A stretch of 64,000 nucleotides of DNA, taken from assembly GCF_016545825.1 (NCBI RefSeq), contig NC_052612.1, positions 7,998,001-8,062,000 on the forward strand, written 5' to 3'. This DNA is from Eucalyptus grandis (taxonomy: Eukaryota > Streptophyta > Magnoliopsida > Myrtales > Myrtaceae). A program made the position numbers and the translations under genes. Numbering within the stretch: position 1 is the first letter of the stretch; every line of letters starts with the position of its first letter. Shown in pieces: positions 1 through 12,570 of the stretch. The notes beneath the pieces are model-generated. The model was not told the origin of the DNA and made no database searches. It saw only the letters and a program-made list of their open reading frames with translations.

Positions 1-787
1 AATTGAGTTGATACTATTTGGCATTGAGAATGCGATCATGATGGCATTGAATGGATCTCATGAGGATATATACATGATTGTGTGGATGATATGAATCATG
101 CGTATGGGTATGTGCATATGGCATGAGATATAATTGTCCATGAACTTGAATTGGTATTGCTTGGCATGGGAAATATGATTAGTAAGGTCGTGAATGAATC
201 TCATGGACATATATGTATAATGGCATGAATGATATGTGCATTTTGCATGAATTGTGGTTGTCTTGCTTGTTGCATTGTGTAGTTTGATAGATCTTTACTA
301 CTGAGTGGTTGTACTCACCCCGTTTTGGTACTAACATTTCAGACTAGATAAGTACCTCTGCTGCCACTGCCAAAGGTAGATGGATCGAGTGGTTGGATAT
401 GACCGTGAGGAGGAGGATAGCAAATGAAGGAACTTTTGGACGCCGACACTGATCGATGGACTTTAAGTATACGACTGTTAGATGAGATGTCGGTCATCTT
501 TTGAAGTATAGCCGAGTATAGAAGACTACGGCATTTTGATGTATCGTTGAATAATGTCCATCTGGTTTAAGTAAATAAAAGTGTTCAGCTTTTACCTATA
601 AATGTTTAGTAGGTGTGCATCGTTTTCTAAATATAGGGAAGGGAGTTGTTGGATACGCTTCCGCCATATAAATTGCGCAGGGACCGATCTAAATGATGTA
701 AACCCCTAAGATTGAAGGCCAAGCAAGAGAATGGTAATTGAACTGTGGTGACCCTAACGGTTCAGGGGCCGTGTCGGGGGTGCCACA
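1..787 (+). mobile_element. 3' part of a long LTR (family A), cut by the window edge
   Basis: This stretch is the reverse complement match of 7415-10670: for example the first 170 bases correspond to about 8240-8430 on the other strand. It ends TGCCACA at 787, and the flank CATAG... that follows is the same sequence as at 44653, so the LTR boundary is supported by an empty site. No coding sequence is seen. Whether it is a solo LTR or the 3' LTR of a full element cannot be told, because its left side lies outside the window. Confidence 0.75.
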
Positions 788-1203
788 CATAGTTACCCCT
801 TTCCCTTGTACCTCTTTTACAATTCATTGAAATCGACATATATAAAGGCAATTCAAGATATTTATAGACCGACTTTGCATTAGCAGCGGTCCTTTTTTTT
901 TAAAGATATCATACTTAAAAGTGTGTGAATTCATAAATGATTTCATCATGTTAGACATCACAAACAATGTATGTAACGATCCTACCCCAATTACACTCGT
1001 TGCTTATGTCAGTTTTAGCATTCAAGAGAAGTACATGGAAAACATTGTATACATGAAACCATAGAAATTTATCCTAACCCAGATTTTGGGGCCCAAATTT
1101 GTGGTTGAGTTCACACTTGTAGAATAACTTTTTGATAAGATGGCCACCAATTCAAATGGAAAGGACACTCGATCAAACTGATTCTAAACTTGAAGAAACA
1201 AAA
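788..1203. repeat. Left piece of duplicated block (copy 0), matches 44653-45069
   Basis: Near-identical to 44653-45069 and more distantly similar to 27470-27900, 34145-34300 with 35032-35300, and 39610-39780 with 40505-40760. No gene is seen; it is the intergenic DNA that lies between the acidic-tail gene fragment and the next PR-10 gene in the tandem units. Confidence 0.8.
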
Positions 1204-1287
1204 TATCACACCTCGAATTCTAGCAAAAAAGGGAATAGGATGGCTATCTTTCCACCTGAACGATGTAGCCTCTATCTACCCAAAAGT

Positions 1288-4200
1288 TGTGACATCCTGA
1301 AATTCAAGCCCTCTGAGGGATGAGTGAAGGTGAATTTCGTCAATGCATTGTTGGTTGATCTCGCTCGGAATTGATCACTCGAGATACTGACCTTGAGGGG
1401 AAAGACTAATGAGGACAGAACTCATACGACTAAAGGACTTGACCTAGGAAAACGACTTGACCGTGAAATTTACGTGAGGACGATCCTATAGATAGCCATG
1501 CCGATTCTAAGGACAACTAAAAGTCGATTCGCAGACAGAACATAATGGAACGACGAGTGATTCCGTTTACTGTTATCGAATCCATGAACGACCTTATGTT
1601 GATCCTTAGTAATCGTGTATTTTGAAATAAGAATCTATCATCCATAATTTCATACAGTCAAGGACGTCCATGCGTCGAGATGTCTTGAACGTGGTTTGGC
1701 ACGAGTCGGTCACGCGTAAATCCTCACAGCCACCCGTTAGTTTGAGTTGTAATCGAAATGGCATTTGGCGAAATTGACATGGCAAAAGAACTTAGGATTG
1801 GACTTCGAATTATCGGGAATGTCCGGGACAGACTTTGGATGAAGCTACATCAAACAGTTGACAGAGCCAATTAAGCCGAGCAATTGGAAAATGGATTTTT
1901 GAACCGAGGAAGCGAGCTCATGAGGTCGTGGGCCGGGCCAAGCCAGTGTGGGCCCTAGGCCCAAAGTTGGACAGCCACCTTAATGGGCCTAAGTCAAGCA
2001 AATAAGCCCATTGGGCAAAACCTACTATTTATCTTCTAAGCCCATGGGCCAATTCTTATCCTTCCCAAGCCCAACAAATTCCCAAGCCCATTCCTATTCA
2101 TGGCCAAGCCCAATCCTTAGGCCCATCCACCAACTTCAGCCCAAGGTCAGATTTGTAATTTTTGCAAGGTGAAATGACCAAAATACCCCTAGTTGTAAGG
2201 AGAAAAGGCTAGAGAAGAGAGAGAAAATGATGATGGCTCGGCATGGGGACTTGAAGCAAGCATTGATGGGGGTCTTGACAGCCCTCACTTCACTCTCTCT
2301 CTCCCCCATTCGGCCTCCCTCGAACGGAGCTCTCTCTCTCCTCGTTTTCCCTCTCCTTCAGTTTCTGCTCCAGCTGACCCTTCAGTGAAGAATCGAGTTA
2401 AAAGTGGTCTTCCCGGATGAATCAGCCAACGAGCCACCTATCACTGTGACCGGGAGAGACAGACCGTTCCAACGAGCCCAATTTCGTCCCGAACGGAGCC
2501 GCCGGACGGCATGGGCGCCGCCGGGAAGGAACCGGTCGCCAGTCCGTCGGTCTGCCTGCAGCCTGCACTGTTTCGCGTTTTCGGCCATTTTTCTCCCATT
2601 CCAGTCCTTCCTCCGCCCATCCCAACCTCCAATAAGATTCCCTTGACCTCCAGGAGCCGCCGGTTGCCAACCACCTGCTCGCCGGAGCTCAGATCAGCTT
2701 GTTTTCGCCGTTGAAGTTGCTGTTTTCTTCTCTGCAGTTTAGCCCAGATCAGAAGCAGAAGACAGCAAGGTTTTGGAGACTTCGTGGCCCGTTTTCAAGC
2801 CCTTCCCGGCCTCCGTTGGTATCGTCGCTTCGGGGTTTATCGACTGCCTTGGCGTCGTGGTCGCCGTGAACTCACTGGCGCGCAAAACCGGTGAGTTTAT
2901 CCTCTAATCCCTGCTTAGTAAGTTAATTATGCTTAAGATGTGTTTAAATTAGTCTAATTAGGTTTAGGTGGTTAGATTAGATTATTTTAATGTAAATTAG
3001 ATTAGTTATATGATTAGTTTAATGGATGTTTAATTATGGCTAATTGTATGATTAAATTAGTGTAATCTTGTTTAAGCCCAAATTAATTATTTTTAATTAA
3101 TTAATTATTTCGAATTTATAAATATTATTTTATTAAATTATATTATTATAATTTAATATTTAATTATTTAATAATTTCGAAAATTTTGCCAGAATGGCCG
3201 ATCGTTAGAATTTCGCGCTGATCGCATTGGTGTGGTCAGTTTGTGCTAATTGTATGTTTAAATTGAAAAATTGAGTGATTGATAATTATGGTTAATAATT
3301 CCAAAAGTGTGGGATTCTGTGAAATTGGAGAAGTTTTGGTATTTAACTTGAAAATACCCGGTGTTGGCTTTTAGCACCGTAATTGGTTTGTATGACCAGT
3401 TTGAATTGATTGGATTGATGATTGATTTAATTGAAGTATGGATTGGCTTATTATTGAATGAATAGCTTTGGCGAGCATTAGTTTATATATATGTATCAGC
3501 TTGGGCGAGCAAATATTATATACATATATATAAGCTTGTGTGAGCTAAGATCATTTTATCAGCTTGTGCGAGCACGATTTATCTATCTATAGCTTGAGCG
3601 AGCTATTATCTATCTACAGCTTGGGCGAACTATTATCTATCTATACAGCTTGGGTGAGCTATTATCTATCTACAGCTTGGGCGAGCTATTATCTATCTAT
3701 ACAGCTTGGGCGAGCTATTATCTATCTATACAGCTTGAGCGAGTTACCGTCTATATATTACAGCTTTGGAGAGCATGTGTCGTATTAACAACTGGTTTGA
3801 TAGACAGTATTGAATGATAGATAATAATGGTTGATAGATAGTACAGATTGAAATGGAAAGATAGATAGTACGGATTGAAATGGAAAGATAGATAGTATGA
3901 TTGAATTGAATAGTTGGCTCAATTGTGTGATTGAGAATTGAATTGTACTGACGTGCAGAAAATGACTGAGGCGAGGTAAGTACTCCATCCTATTTGTGTG
4001 GCTAGAGCGCCGTGAGGCGTATTTTCTTCCTAATCGGGTCTTAGAGGGTAGGACTAGCTGAGATATCATCTCATTCCGGTTGTGGGACAATATTTCAGGT
4101 CCCTAGATGATGATCGTGGAGGACCGGAAGTCCTGGAGTTTGGAAAGTGGAGGCTGAAGAATCGGCAAATGGGTTTGACTAGTGGATGTTAAGACAGTCC

Positions 4201-4446
4201 CCTTTTTGTTGAGCCGGTCTATTTTGTAGACAATCCAGTGTTGTATATAAACCTATGTGTTTATAAGAAAGCTTGATTGATTGTGATTGATTGCCTGATT
4301 TTCTATCCCAAGTTAAATGTTGTCAAGGGATTTGTTTTGCTTCCGCATGCGTAATAAAATAAATGGGTTGGCGATGTGTCCTAGGAAGTCACATTTTTAT
4401 CAACCGAAGTGGGATGTGCACATGCTCGGAGGTTCAGGGCGTGTCA
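1288..4446 (+). mobile_element. Solo LTR (family B, gypsy), nested in LTR D
   Basis: It begins TGTGACATCC and ends GGGCGTGTCA, with a perfect 5-bp target duplication AAAGT at 1283-1287 and 4447-4451. The uninterrupted target is at about 45150. It is homologous to the gypsy LTR 54295-57385 (for instance around 2880-3180 against 55950-56290). Length 3159 bp. It carries no internal genes, so it is a solo LTR left by recombination between the two LTRs of a full element. Confidence 0.88.
3468..3780. repeat. Minisatellite inside LTR B
   Basis: Imperfect tandem units of about 25-31 bp with the core AGCTTGGGCGAGC followed by TATTATCTATCTA, roughly eight copies. The equivalent position of the LTR copy at 54295-57385 carries a different tandem repeat (36-bp units at 56625-56730). 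Confidence 0.8.
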
Positions 4447-6055
4447 AAAGTCAACTTCAAAAATCTCCTGAATAACACTCTCACTCTAATAGCCACTAAT
4501 TGAGGACCTGAAAAGCATGAAAGATGAATGGAATGAGTAACCATAGCCTAATGAGTAGTACTCATATCTTCTAAGTAGATAGAGTATCCACTATGTACTT
4601 TACAAAATAATATTAAAACTCATTTATCTCAATTTCATAACATAATACACATATAAGATAAAGATGAGTTCTATCATTTTAACATAACTATATACATATA
4701 AAAAAAAATACTCCTTAAATCAATATCATTATGACAAACATCAATGGTTAAGTCCATGTTTAAGTCCATTAATCAATCTAAAAAAAAAAAACCCATGTCA
4801 ATGGTCCATTATATCAACTAATATCAAGTCACATGTCAATAGTCCATCCATTGGCCAAACCCCTACTTAAATATCTACCACGACACGCATAATGCTCCAT
4901 GACAAGGTAACCAAGCTCACCTTTGGCAAGGTTTCCACTTATATTGACGGTAGCTAGCTCACAAGAATATCCTAACTAGTATGCATACCTACAAACCCCT
5001 TATTGGGCTCATAGCGATATTAAGTACCAACACAAATTCACAAGAATATCCTTCACAATTCACAAGCTAATTTGGAATCAATATCACAAAACGGTTTCAC
5101 AAACCAAACATATAATCTTTCTCTCAACTCCATTCATCAAACATAATACATTTTACGAGGCATTTCTCAAACCATTTCGAAATCCATTTTATAAATCATA
5201 ATACGTTTCACAAACCATTTCAGAATCCACTTCATAAGCCATATTTACAAATCAACCCATACATATACATATAACCTTTCTCAACAACTTTCCAAAAACA
5301 TTTGGCAAACCATTTACAAATATCAAATTGTAATAACTTATAATATATCAAATTTCTATAATTTTTAAGAAATGAGTTTACTAACGTATGAATGCACAAA
5401 TCAACCAACGTGTAGCTAAACGGGTTGATGATTTCATAATTCTATCAATTAAACGAGAATCAACATTAAAACTAAGTAATACTCTACCTCAACTACAAAA
5501 TGGCTAAACTACATCTAAACACGAACAAAACAACTTCTACGCACTAATAAATCGCTCATTGAAGTGATTATTTAAGCCGTTCACCATACGGAATGTGAAT
5601 GTGAAATCCTAAGACTCTCACTCCAAATAAACTATCACTCAAAAACAACTCTCGACAAACCCTATGGCTTCACGAAACCATAACCCACCATTTTCATAAA
5701 ATCTCATAACTCAACAACTCAATAATCGGATTTCGCAACTTGATTTTCACAAAACTTTGAATATATGACATAATTCCCAAAACTACGACATAACTCCAAA
5801 AACTACTCCGATTAGAAGAATAAGAGGTGCAAGCACTTACCATACATTGCAAATCAAAGTAACTCCAGCCTAGTGAGGCTCCCATAGCATGTACACACAA
5901 AGCTCTTTCTCTTTTCCCCTTTCTTTCTTTTTCTTTCTTTTCTTTTCCTCTTTGCTTTTCTTTATAAGCTAAAGCATCCACTTAATTTTTTTCTTTTCAC
6001 TTTTCAACCCCTTTTTTCCTTGTGTTTTTTGGTCCCACTAAAGGCCAATATTACA

Positions 6056-7414
6056 CAAAAGGCCTATTCTAAGAAAAGCATTTGAAAAAGAAACTAGAGA
6101 TAGGCTAGCTTTGATCAAGAAAAACATGTATTAAGTTCTTGCTTACAATGGGGAAAAGGTAACATATATATGCTCATATTGCAATATCCTTCTGGAATCA
6201 TTTCATGCAAACAATTAATTAACCTTTTGGCCGAGGAAAAATGGATTTGTCTGGGGATAATTCCCAATCAGAAACAAGAGACCCATCATAGTTTTCAATT
6301 TGCTTTTGATAACCAGACAAAACTAGGAACAAGATAATATCACAACAATAACATGAAAGAGCAGTCAATGCATGGAGAGGGTTGCAAAAGGTTGGAGGCT
6401 GAACAAGGGAGAGATGCATCTAAGGAAAATGGCCAAAGCTTCCCTCCCTCTCCCCGTAGTCCATGAAGACAAAGTTAAAATTCGAAAAAAATAAAAAAAA
6501 AAAATTAAAAAAATAAAAAGGGTTTGCAGAAGCTTTATGTTGCTTTAGCAAAAGAAGGGGGTGATTGAAATAAAAGTTAATCCTAAAGTGAATCATTTGT
6601 TGTACGGGCAATTTATTGGGTTTTGAGGGGTTTAGCTCTCCATGGGAGGAGAGATGCTCCTAAGGTAAATGGAACAATTTGCTTTTCTATCACATGCAAT
6701 TAAGCGAGAGTTACTTTATGGGCGAAATTTATGGAGGGTTGATGTCCATGTGTCGGGACTTTTTGTGTAAGCTTTTTCATATGGAAAAATGATACAAATA
6801 ATTCATGAATTTTAACTTAATGTATAATGTGATCTCTAAATTTTTAATTTATTTAATATGATCTATCAATTTTAACTCAATGTGCAATGCAGTTCTTGAA
6901 CTTTTAATTTGTTTAATGTAATATTTGATTTTTTTTTTTTGTATATATTCAATTTAGTCACTAGATTATATGAAAATGTTCACCCTGATTTTGAATTAAT
7001 AAAAGACTATATTGAACATTTACATACCACTTAAAGACAACATTAAACATGTATAAAAAATATATTGATCATATTGAACAAATTAAAAGTTCATGGATTA
7101 CATTGCACATTGAACCAAATGACAACTTTTTTAAATTAACAAAATTAAAATTATATCTCAATATAAATAATATTTGAATTCTAATATAAGAAATTCAAAA
7201 AACAAAAAAATAATGAATTAATTATTATAATTTAATCTTATTTTTATTTTCATATATTCGAATTTAATTATTTTTTATAAAATAATTTCAATATATTAGT
7301 ATTTTGATTATATTAGTACAATCTACTATTTAATAAAAATTTATTAGAGAATGATGGGAGGGGAAAAAATAAAGAAGAAATTAATTAATAAAAGAGGGGA
7401 AAATAAAATAAAAA
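6056..7414. repeat. Middle piece of duplicated block (copy 0), matches 46773-48117
   Basis: Intergenic sequence nearly identical to 46773-48117. It holds a degraded inverted-repeat element (about 6785-7127) and AT-rich DNA. No PR-10 promoter or gene follows the inverted repeat here, unlike at 30161, 36203 and 41700. Confidence 0.8.
6785..7127. mobile_element. Degraded inverted-repeat element (family M)
   Basis: Homologous to 29849-30148, 35920-36191, 41418-41689 and 47496-47831. The left end reads like AATGATACAAATAATTC. The right end (near 7100-7127, ATTGCACATTGAACCAAATGAC) is its eroded inverted partner. Non-coding. Confidence 0.6.
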
Positions 7415-10091
7415 TGTGCACCCCTCGACACGGCCCCCAATTTGCTAGGGTCGCCACAATTTGCTTACCTTTCACTTGTCCTAATAACATGCTACTCTAA
7501 TACCATTTCAATTGTAGCGGGTCCATAAATCCTTGGGGGTTCGTATAACCTTAATCGGTCCCAGCGCAGTTCATATAACGGAAGCATACTCATCATCTCC
7601 CTAACCCATACACAAACTAAATAATACAATGCAATACAACCTTTCATATATATATATTAGGGCCGAATCACTTTTATTTACATAACTAAGATGGATTTCA
7701 CAAGTCGGTACAACAAAAGGCCAAGACTTTAACTAAGCTCGGCTAAACCCAAAAGAACCCAACTATACATCATACATGTACATCTATCCATAAGCTAGTG
7801 TCAGCCATCCCAAAAAGTATCAACCTCCACCAATCACACACTCCTATCACACCCATCTCGATGCATCGGCCAGTGGCGGCGGCAGCATCCCTATCATCCT
7901 CCTATCTCGACAAACATGGACAGATAGAAACTCCTGTACTATATCAGGTAGGCTCACATCATACATGACCAAGACATGGACGCGGATAAACACCAGACCA
8001 TGAACACCGACGCAGGGGTGTTCCTTGCACTCGACCTCAACATCAGATGGTATACCATCGAATGTACCACGTGTGACAGATGCTAGAGGCATCGCTCAAT
8101 CTGAAATGTTGGTCCCCAAAGGGGTGAGCACAACCACTCAGTAGTAAAGATCCATCAAACTACACAATGCATTAGGCAAGACAACACAATTTCATGCGAC
8201 ATGCATATATCATCCATGCCATCATGCATATATGTCCATGAGATTCATTCACGACCTTACTAGTCATATTTCCCATGCCAAGTAATACCAATTCAAGTTC
8301 ATGGACAATTATATCTCATGCCATATGCACATACCCATACGCATAATTCATGTCATCCACATAATCATGTATATATCCTCATGAGATCCATTCGATGCCA
8401 AATAGTATCAACTCAATTTCACAGGCAATTATATCACATGCCATATGCACACACACACATGCATGATTCAATTCTCATTTTGATATTCAAAAGGATCTCA
8501 TCATTCTCCTAGGGACCACTGCTTGCATCCCTCATTTATCGCTCGCATACAACCTGGCATCGCGAGGAACCTCTGGCACAAACCTCCGGGCATCTCGCAC
8601 TCCAACTAGCATCATGAGGAATCCCCCCAGCACACACCTCCAGGGCTTCCGGAATTACATACCAACATACCACCAGGTATCCCCCTAGAATTACGTACCG
8701 TATACCACCAGGCATCTCGAAACTCCCGAGGACCCTTTGGGCATGTATTCATAATACAATCAGGCATCCAAAGGGCATCGACTCATTCGAACATTTGGGC
8801 ATCCTGACACTCCCGGGGCATCGTCGGCTCACACCTCCGACGGTATCATCATCACCACAATATATATATATATATATATACACATATATATATATCTCAT
8901 TTTCAAATAAGCATTTGATGCAATAATATTCGAGGTCTAAACCTGCCTTTTGATGTCATATGATATGCCAAATGTCACCACATATGCAGCATAAATAACC
9001 ACTCAATACATCATATTTCATAAAGCAATTCATTTGTTTTTCAAAATAGGACAATTTTCGGATAAAGCAGAATGCACTTCTTTAATAAAAATTCTGGAAA
9101 AATTAATAAACGATCTCAATAAATTCTAAAAATTTCACATGATGTAAAAAAGACCTAGAGAAAAATATTTCATGCAGAACACCATGTCAAGAAAGTTTCA
9201 CATCAATCACATAGGTCCATACATCACAGCAAAAGAAATTCCAGCACCCCTTTTTGCACAGTTTCGGAAATAATTTCGATTAAGCCCTTAAATGAACTCC
9301 AAAAATTCTGAGATTTCAACATGTTATAACTAAGACATAGAGGTAAAATTTTCGTGAAGAAATCGAAGTCAGATTCGTGATAGATCAAAAGCTACAGTCA
9401 CCATACTCTTCCTAACCCTCAGTGACGCTTTCCAGATCTAACCATTTCGAAGAAAAATCATTTCACCGACCAATACTTGTCCGTTTCTTCTCAAATTTTA
9501 GTATGTTATTTCTCAAGATGTCTTCTACAACTATTATCAAGGACACGAGATCAAATTCGGAATGGATACTTGCACAAAATTCACATAATCACAACAGATC
9601 AACATAACAGTTTCCAGATCTAGTATCTTTGAAGAAAAATGGTTTCACTAATGAATAATTGTATGTTTTCTCTCAAATTTTGATATGTTAATCTCCAAGA
9701 AGTCCTCTACAACTTTCATCAAAAAGTCGAAGTGAGATTCCAATTACAAAATCGCATGCAGCTCACGAAATCACCAAAAGTCGAACTGTTCCTACATGCA
9801 ACAGCTCACTTGGAAAAACCACCACCATTCACTTGAATTTCCAGCATTCAACATCACAACTCAAGCATTTCCAGCATTCAACAGCACAATCACAGCAAGC
9901 AAAGTGTAGGCTAACGGACTCTACTTTCCTCTAATCCAAAGAAAATTGCAGCAAACACGACGGCGGGACAAGGCGGGCTCGACAGCGGGACTAGGCGGAC
10001 GCTCGGCAACAATAGTTTTCTTCCTCCTCCTCTTTCTCTCTCACACACCTACTTTCTCTCTTTCTCTCTGTCTCTCTTTCTCTCGCATGAC

Positions 10092-10141
<50 letters not shown>

Positions 10142-10670
10142 ACTCCTCGCTCACTCCGCTCGATCTCCCTCTCTTTTCTTCCCTTCGGCAATGATTAGCA
10201 ATCATTTGATTGCATGCAAATGCCACTTGGCTAATCCCTTTATCTACCTGTTAATTTTCATGTAGGTTGATGGGCCATCCTTTGGGCCAACTCCTCCATC
10301 CAATTGACAGCAGTCCTTTGGGCTTCGCAAGCCAGGCCTTAGTGGCCGAATGGTGGGGCTGGTCTTGGGCTTAAGAAAATCAATCCACTCTTCTCTAATT
10401 TTTCCCATTTAATCTTCACCTAAGTATACACCTAATTACCAATTCATATGGCCATAATATTATGTAACATAAATCAATAAAATCCAACTTATAAAATGTA
10501 TGGCCAAGAATAAAATTTTCCTATCAAATAATGGTCAATTGAAAAGCTCGGCCTTAATCTTATTGCAAATCATGAGTCTAATGGCTACAATATAATTTGA
10601 TGGTGTTTCCATCACCTATTCATGGTTCATAGCATATCTAGGGGTTGTCATGAAGTTTTAGGATGCCACA
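7415..10670 (-). mobile_element. Solo LTR (family A), complete
   Basis: On the plus strand it runs TGTGCACCCC...GGATGCCACA and is flanked by A-runs (AAAAA at 7410-7414 and from 10671), the likely target duplication. The empty site is at 48113-48119. Length 3256 bp; no reading frames beyond those forced by low-complexity DNA. It contains a (TA)n run at about 8860-8896 and a (CT)n run at 10095-10138. Confidence 0.8.
10095..10138. repeat. (CT)n microsatellite
   Basis: About 22 uninterrupted CT dinucleotides inside LTR A, next to further CT-rich sequence from 10030. It opens apparent reading frames of repeated Ser-Leu and Arg-Glu on the two strands, which are not genes. Confidence 0.95.
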
Positions 10671-11444
10671 AAAAAAAAAAAAAAAAAACCAAATAAAATA
10701 AAGTAAGCTAGAGTATCGCGAGAGATTTTTACCATTTCCATTTATAAAAAATTTGGTTCATTTTTACTAATGTGTCATTTATACCAAATAATATATATAA
10801 TATGATGTGGATTTCTCCGACTATATTACTATAATCACCAAACAATATCAATTTTTTTTTGATTTTATGTCACATCCTATTTAGTCCTATCTCGATTAAA
10901 AATCCATACAACATTTGTAGTCAAAAGGGCTTGAGATTTTCCACTATGATAAGACTGTAAGAAATCAGCAAAGCTGAACCAAGAATTCTAGCCAAAGAAA
11001 AAATCCAAGAATTGGCCGAGCAAATGCCCCTGGATAGAAAGTCAATACATGAAAAGGAAATGGAATCATGATTGGTATTTTTCTAGGAAGATGCCTTCTT
11101 TGACTAATATTCTGTTATCATATGGACATTTTTTTATTTTATAAACAAAGTCCATAACATGATTGAACTTGATCACAGACCAATTAAAGTTTTTTTTTTT
11201 TTTTTTTGAACTTGATTTGTTCCATAGAAATCGGATAATTTGAAAAATGTTTCCTCAAATTGATTGCTTGTATAGTTTAAAAAAGAAGAAGAAAAAGTGA
11301 AAATATTTTCCATTAACTAATTATTTTAAATGGTATAAAATGATTATTTAAAAATATATATTTTTAAATCATTTACTTTTCGTGAAATAATCGCACAATC
11401 AAGTGAGAAGAGAATATCTAGTTAAGAAAACCTTTTTACATTTA
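10671..11444. repeat. AT-rich flank of duplicated block, matches 48118-48872
   Basis: Non-coding DNA upstream of PR10-1. It is nearly identical to 48118-48872, and its last part (from about 11280) also matches 59338-59499. Poly-A and poly-T runs differ in length between copies. No gene seen. Confidence 0.8.
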
Positions 11445-12423
11445 GGGTCCATTCATTTCACGGAAAATGGGTCATTTCCAAAAATATTTTCGCATAAGTT
11501 ATTTTTTTAGAAAAATGACAATATTTTCTGGTGTTCGGTTAAAACCTGAAAATGTTTTGGAAAATATTTTCCAGTGTTCGGTAAGGAAAATATTTTCTAA
11601 GACATCACCACTTAGGCATGCATCACTTACCGACTTATAAATCCATCAAATATGAACTTGTCTTTAAATCAGACAAACTTACTTCATATCTTTGTTCCCT
11701 CATTATCACCAAACGCTCATCTACTCTAAAAAATGTTCGTATGAATTTTAAAAAGAAGCAAAAGAGAAACGAAGCAAAGCATGTACAACCCTCATGAGAA
11801 TCTTCCAGTTGAGTGGCCTGTTCTCCCCCTACGTCTTTTGTGTTCTAATAAACAAAAAAAAAAAGAAGCAAAGCATATAAAGCACTTTACTTGAGCAATG
11901 TACAACTGTAGGATATAATAAATAAAGAAAATGATAAGCAAGAGTGCAGAGCGCGAGCTTAAGATTGATGAGCTCGAGATTCGCCTAGCAATGGCCAACA
12001 ACTAGTCAAGAAAGAAAAAGATGGGAAACAAAGAAAAAAAAAGAAAAAGAAAAAAAAAGAAATAGAAAAGAAAAAGGAAATTAAAAATAATTTGAATTAA
12101 AAAAAAAGAAAAAAATAATTAAAAAATAATTTGAACAAAAAAAAGAAAAAAATAATTAAAAAATAATTTGAACAAAAAAAGAAAAGAAGAAAAAGAAATG
12201 GGAGGAGGAAGTGAGGATTTGTAGAGGTGTGAGATAAGAGAGATCAAGTGAGGAAAATGTTTTCCACTTTTCAAAAGTAGAAAAAAATTTCCCTTAATTT
12301 AGAACACTTTTTTTCCTTTCATGAAAAACATTTTCCCCAAGGAATTCATTTTTTGTGAAACGAACGCCGGAAAATCCGAAAAATATTTTCCCAGAAATTA
12401 TTTTCCGTAAAACGAATGGAGCC
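11445..12423. mobile_element. Non-autonomous TIR element, Harbinger/Tourist-like (copy 1)
   Basis: It begins GGGTCCATTCATTTCACGG and ends as its inverted copy (CCGTAAAACGAATGGAGCC). It is flanked by TTA at 11442-11444 and 12424-12426, the 3-bp target duplication typical of PIF/Harbinger elements. Length 979 bp, AT-rich, non-coding. It stops 10 bp before the PR10-1 TATA box. Copies lie at 48873-49794 and 59500-60414. The superfamily assignment rests on the TTA sites only; hAT is the alternative. Confidence 0.65.
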
Positions 12424-12433
12424 TTAATCTCTC

Positions 12434-12443
12434 TCTATTTATG
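12434..12443 (+). promoter_or_regulatory. TATA box of PR10-1
   Basis: TCTATTTATG about 130 bp before the ATG, followed by a CT-rich leader shared with PR10-3 and PR10-9. It differs by one base from the CTATATATG of those copies. Confidence 0.6.
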
Positions 12444-12570
12444 TGAGCTTCGGTTCAGCCTCTTCTCTTCACTCGCAAGTCCTGACTCCTAGAGACTAAC
12501 TTCATCACCGCTGCTCAGCCTTTCCCGATCACCCCCTTCTCAATTTCAGCAACTCAATTCGAATCCAATC

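Larger units (their letters stand above)
1204..6055 (-). mobile_element. Solo LTR (family D), interrupted by a nested LTR
   Basis: Flanked by CAAAA on both sides (1199-1203 and 6056-6060), a 5-bp target duplication. The same LTR with the same flanks is at 45070-46772. On the minus strand it reads TGTAATATTGG...GTGTGATA, so the usual TG...CA ends are slightly eroded. Removing the nested insert 1288-4446 leaves about 1.69 kb. The empty site is seen at about 35290, where CAAAACTCCTATTCTAAG is unbroken. No reading frame of note. Confidence 0.75.

Noticed and set aside
3564..3788. 74-aa frame of repeated SIYSLGEL-like units
   Set aside because: Translation of the minisatellite in LTR B, not a repeat protein.
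9946..10194. Ser-Leu-rich and Arg-Glu-rich frames
   Set aside because: Both are translations of the (CT)n microsatellite inside LTR A.
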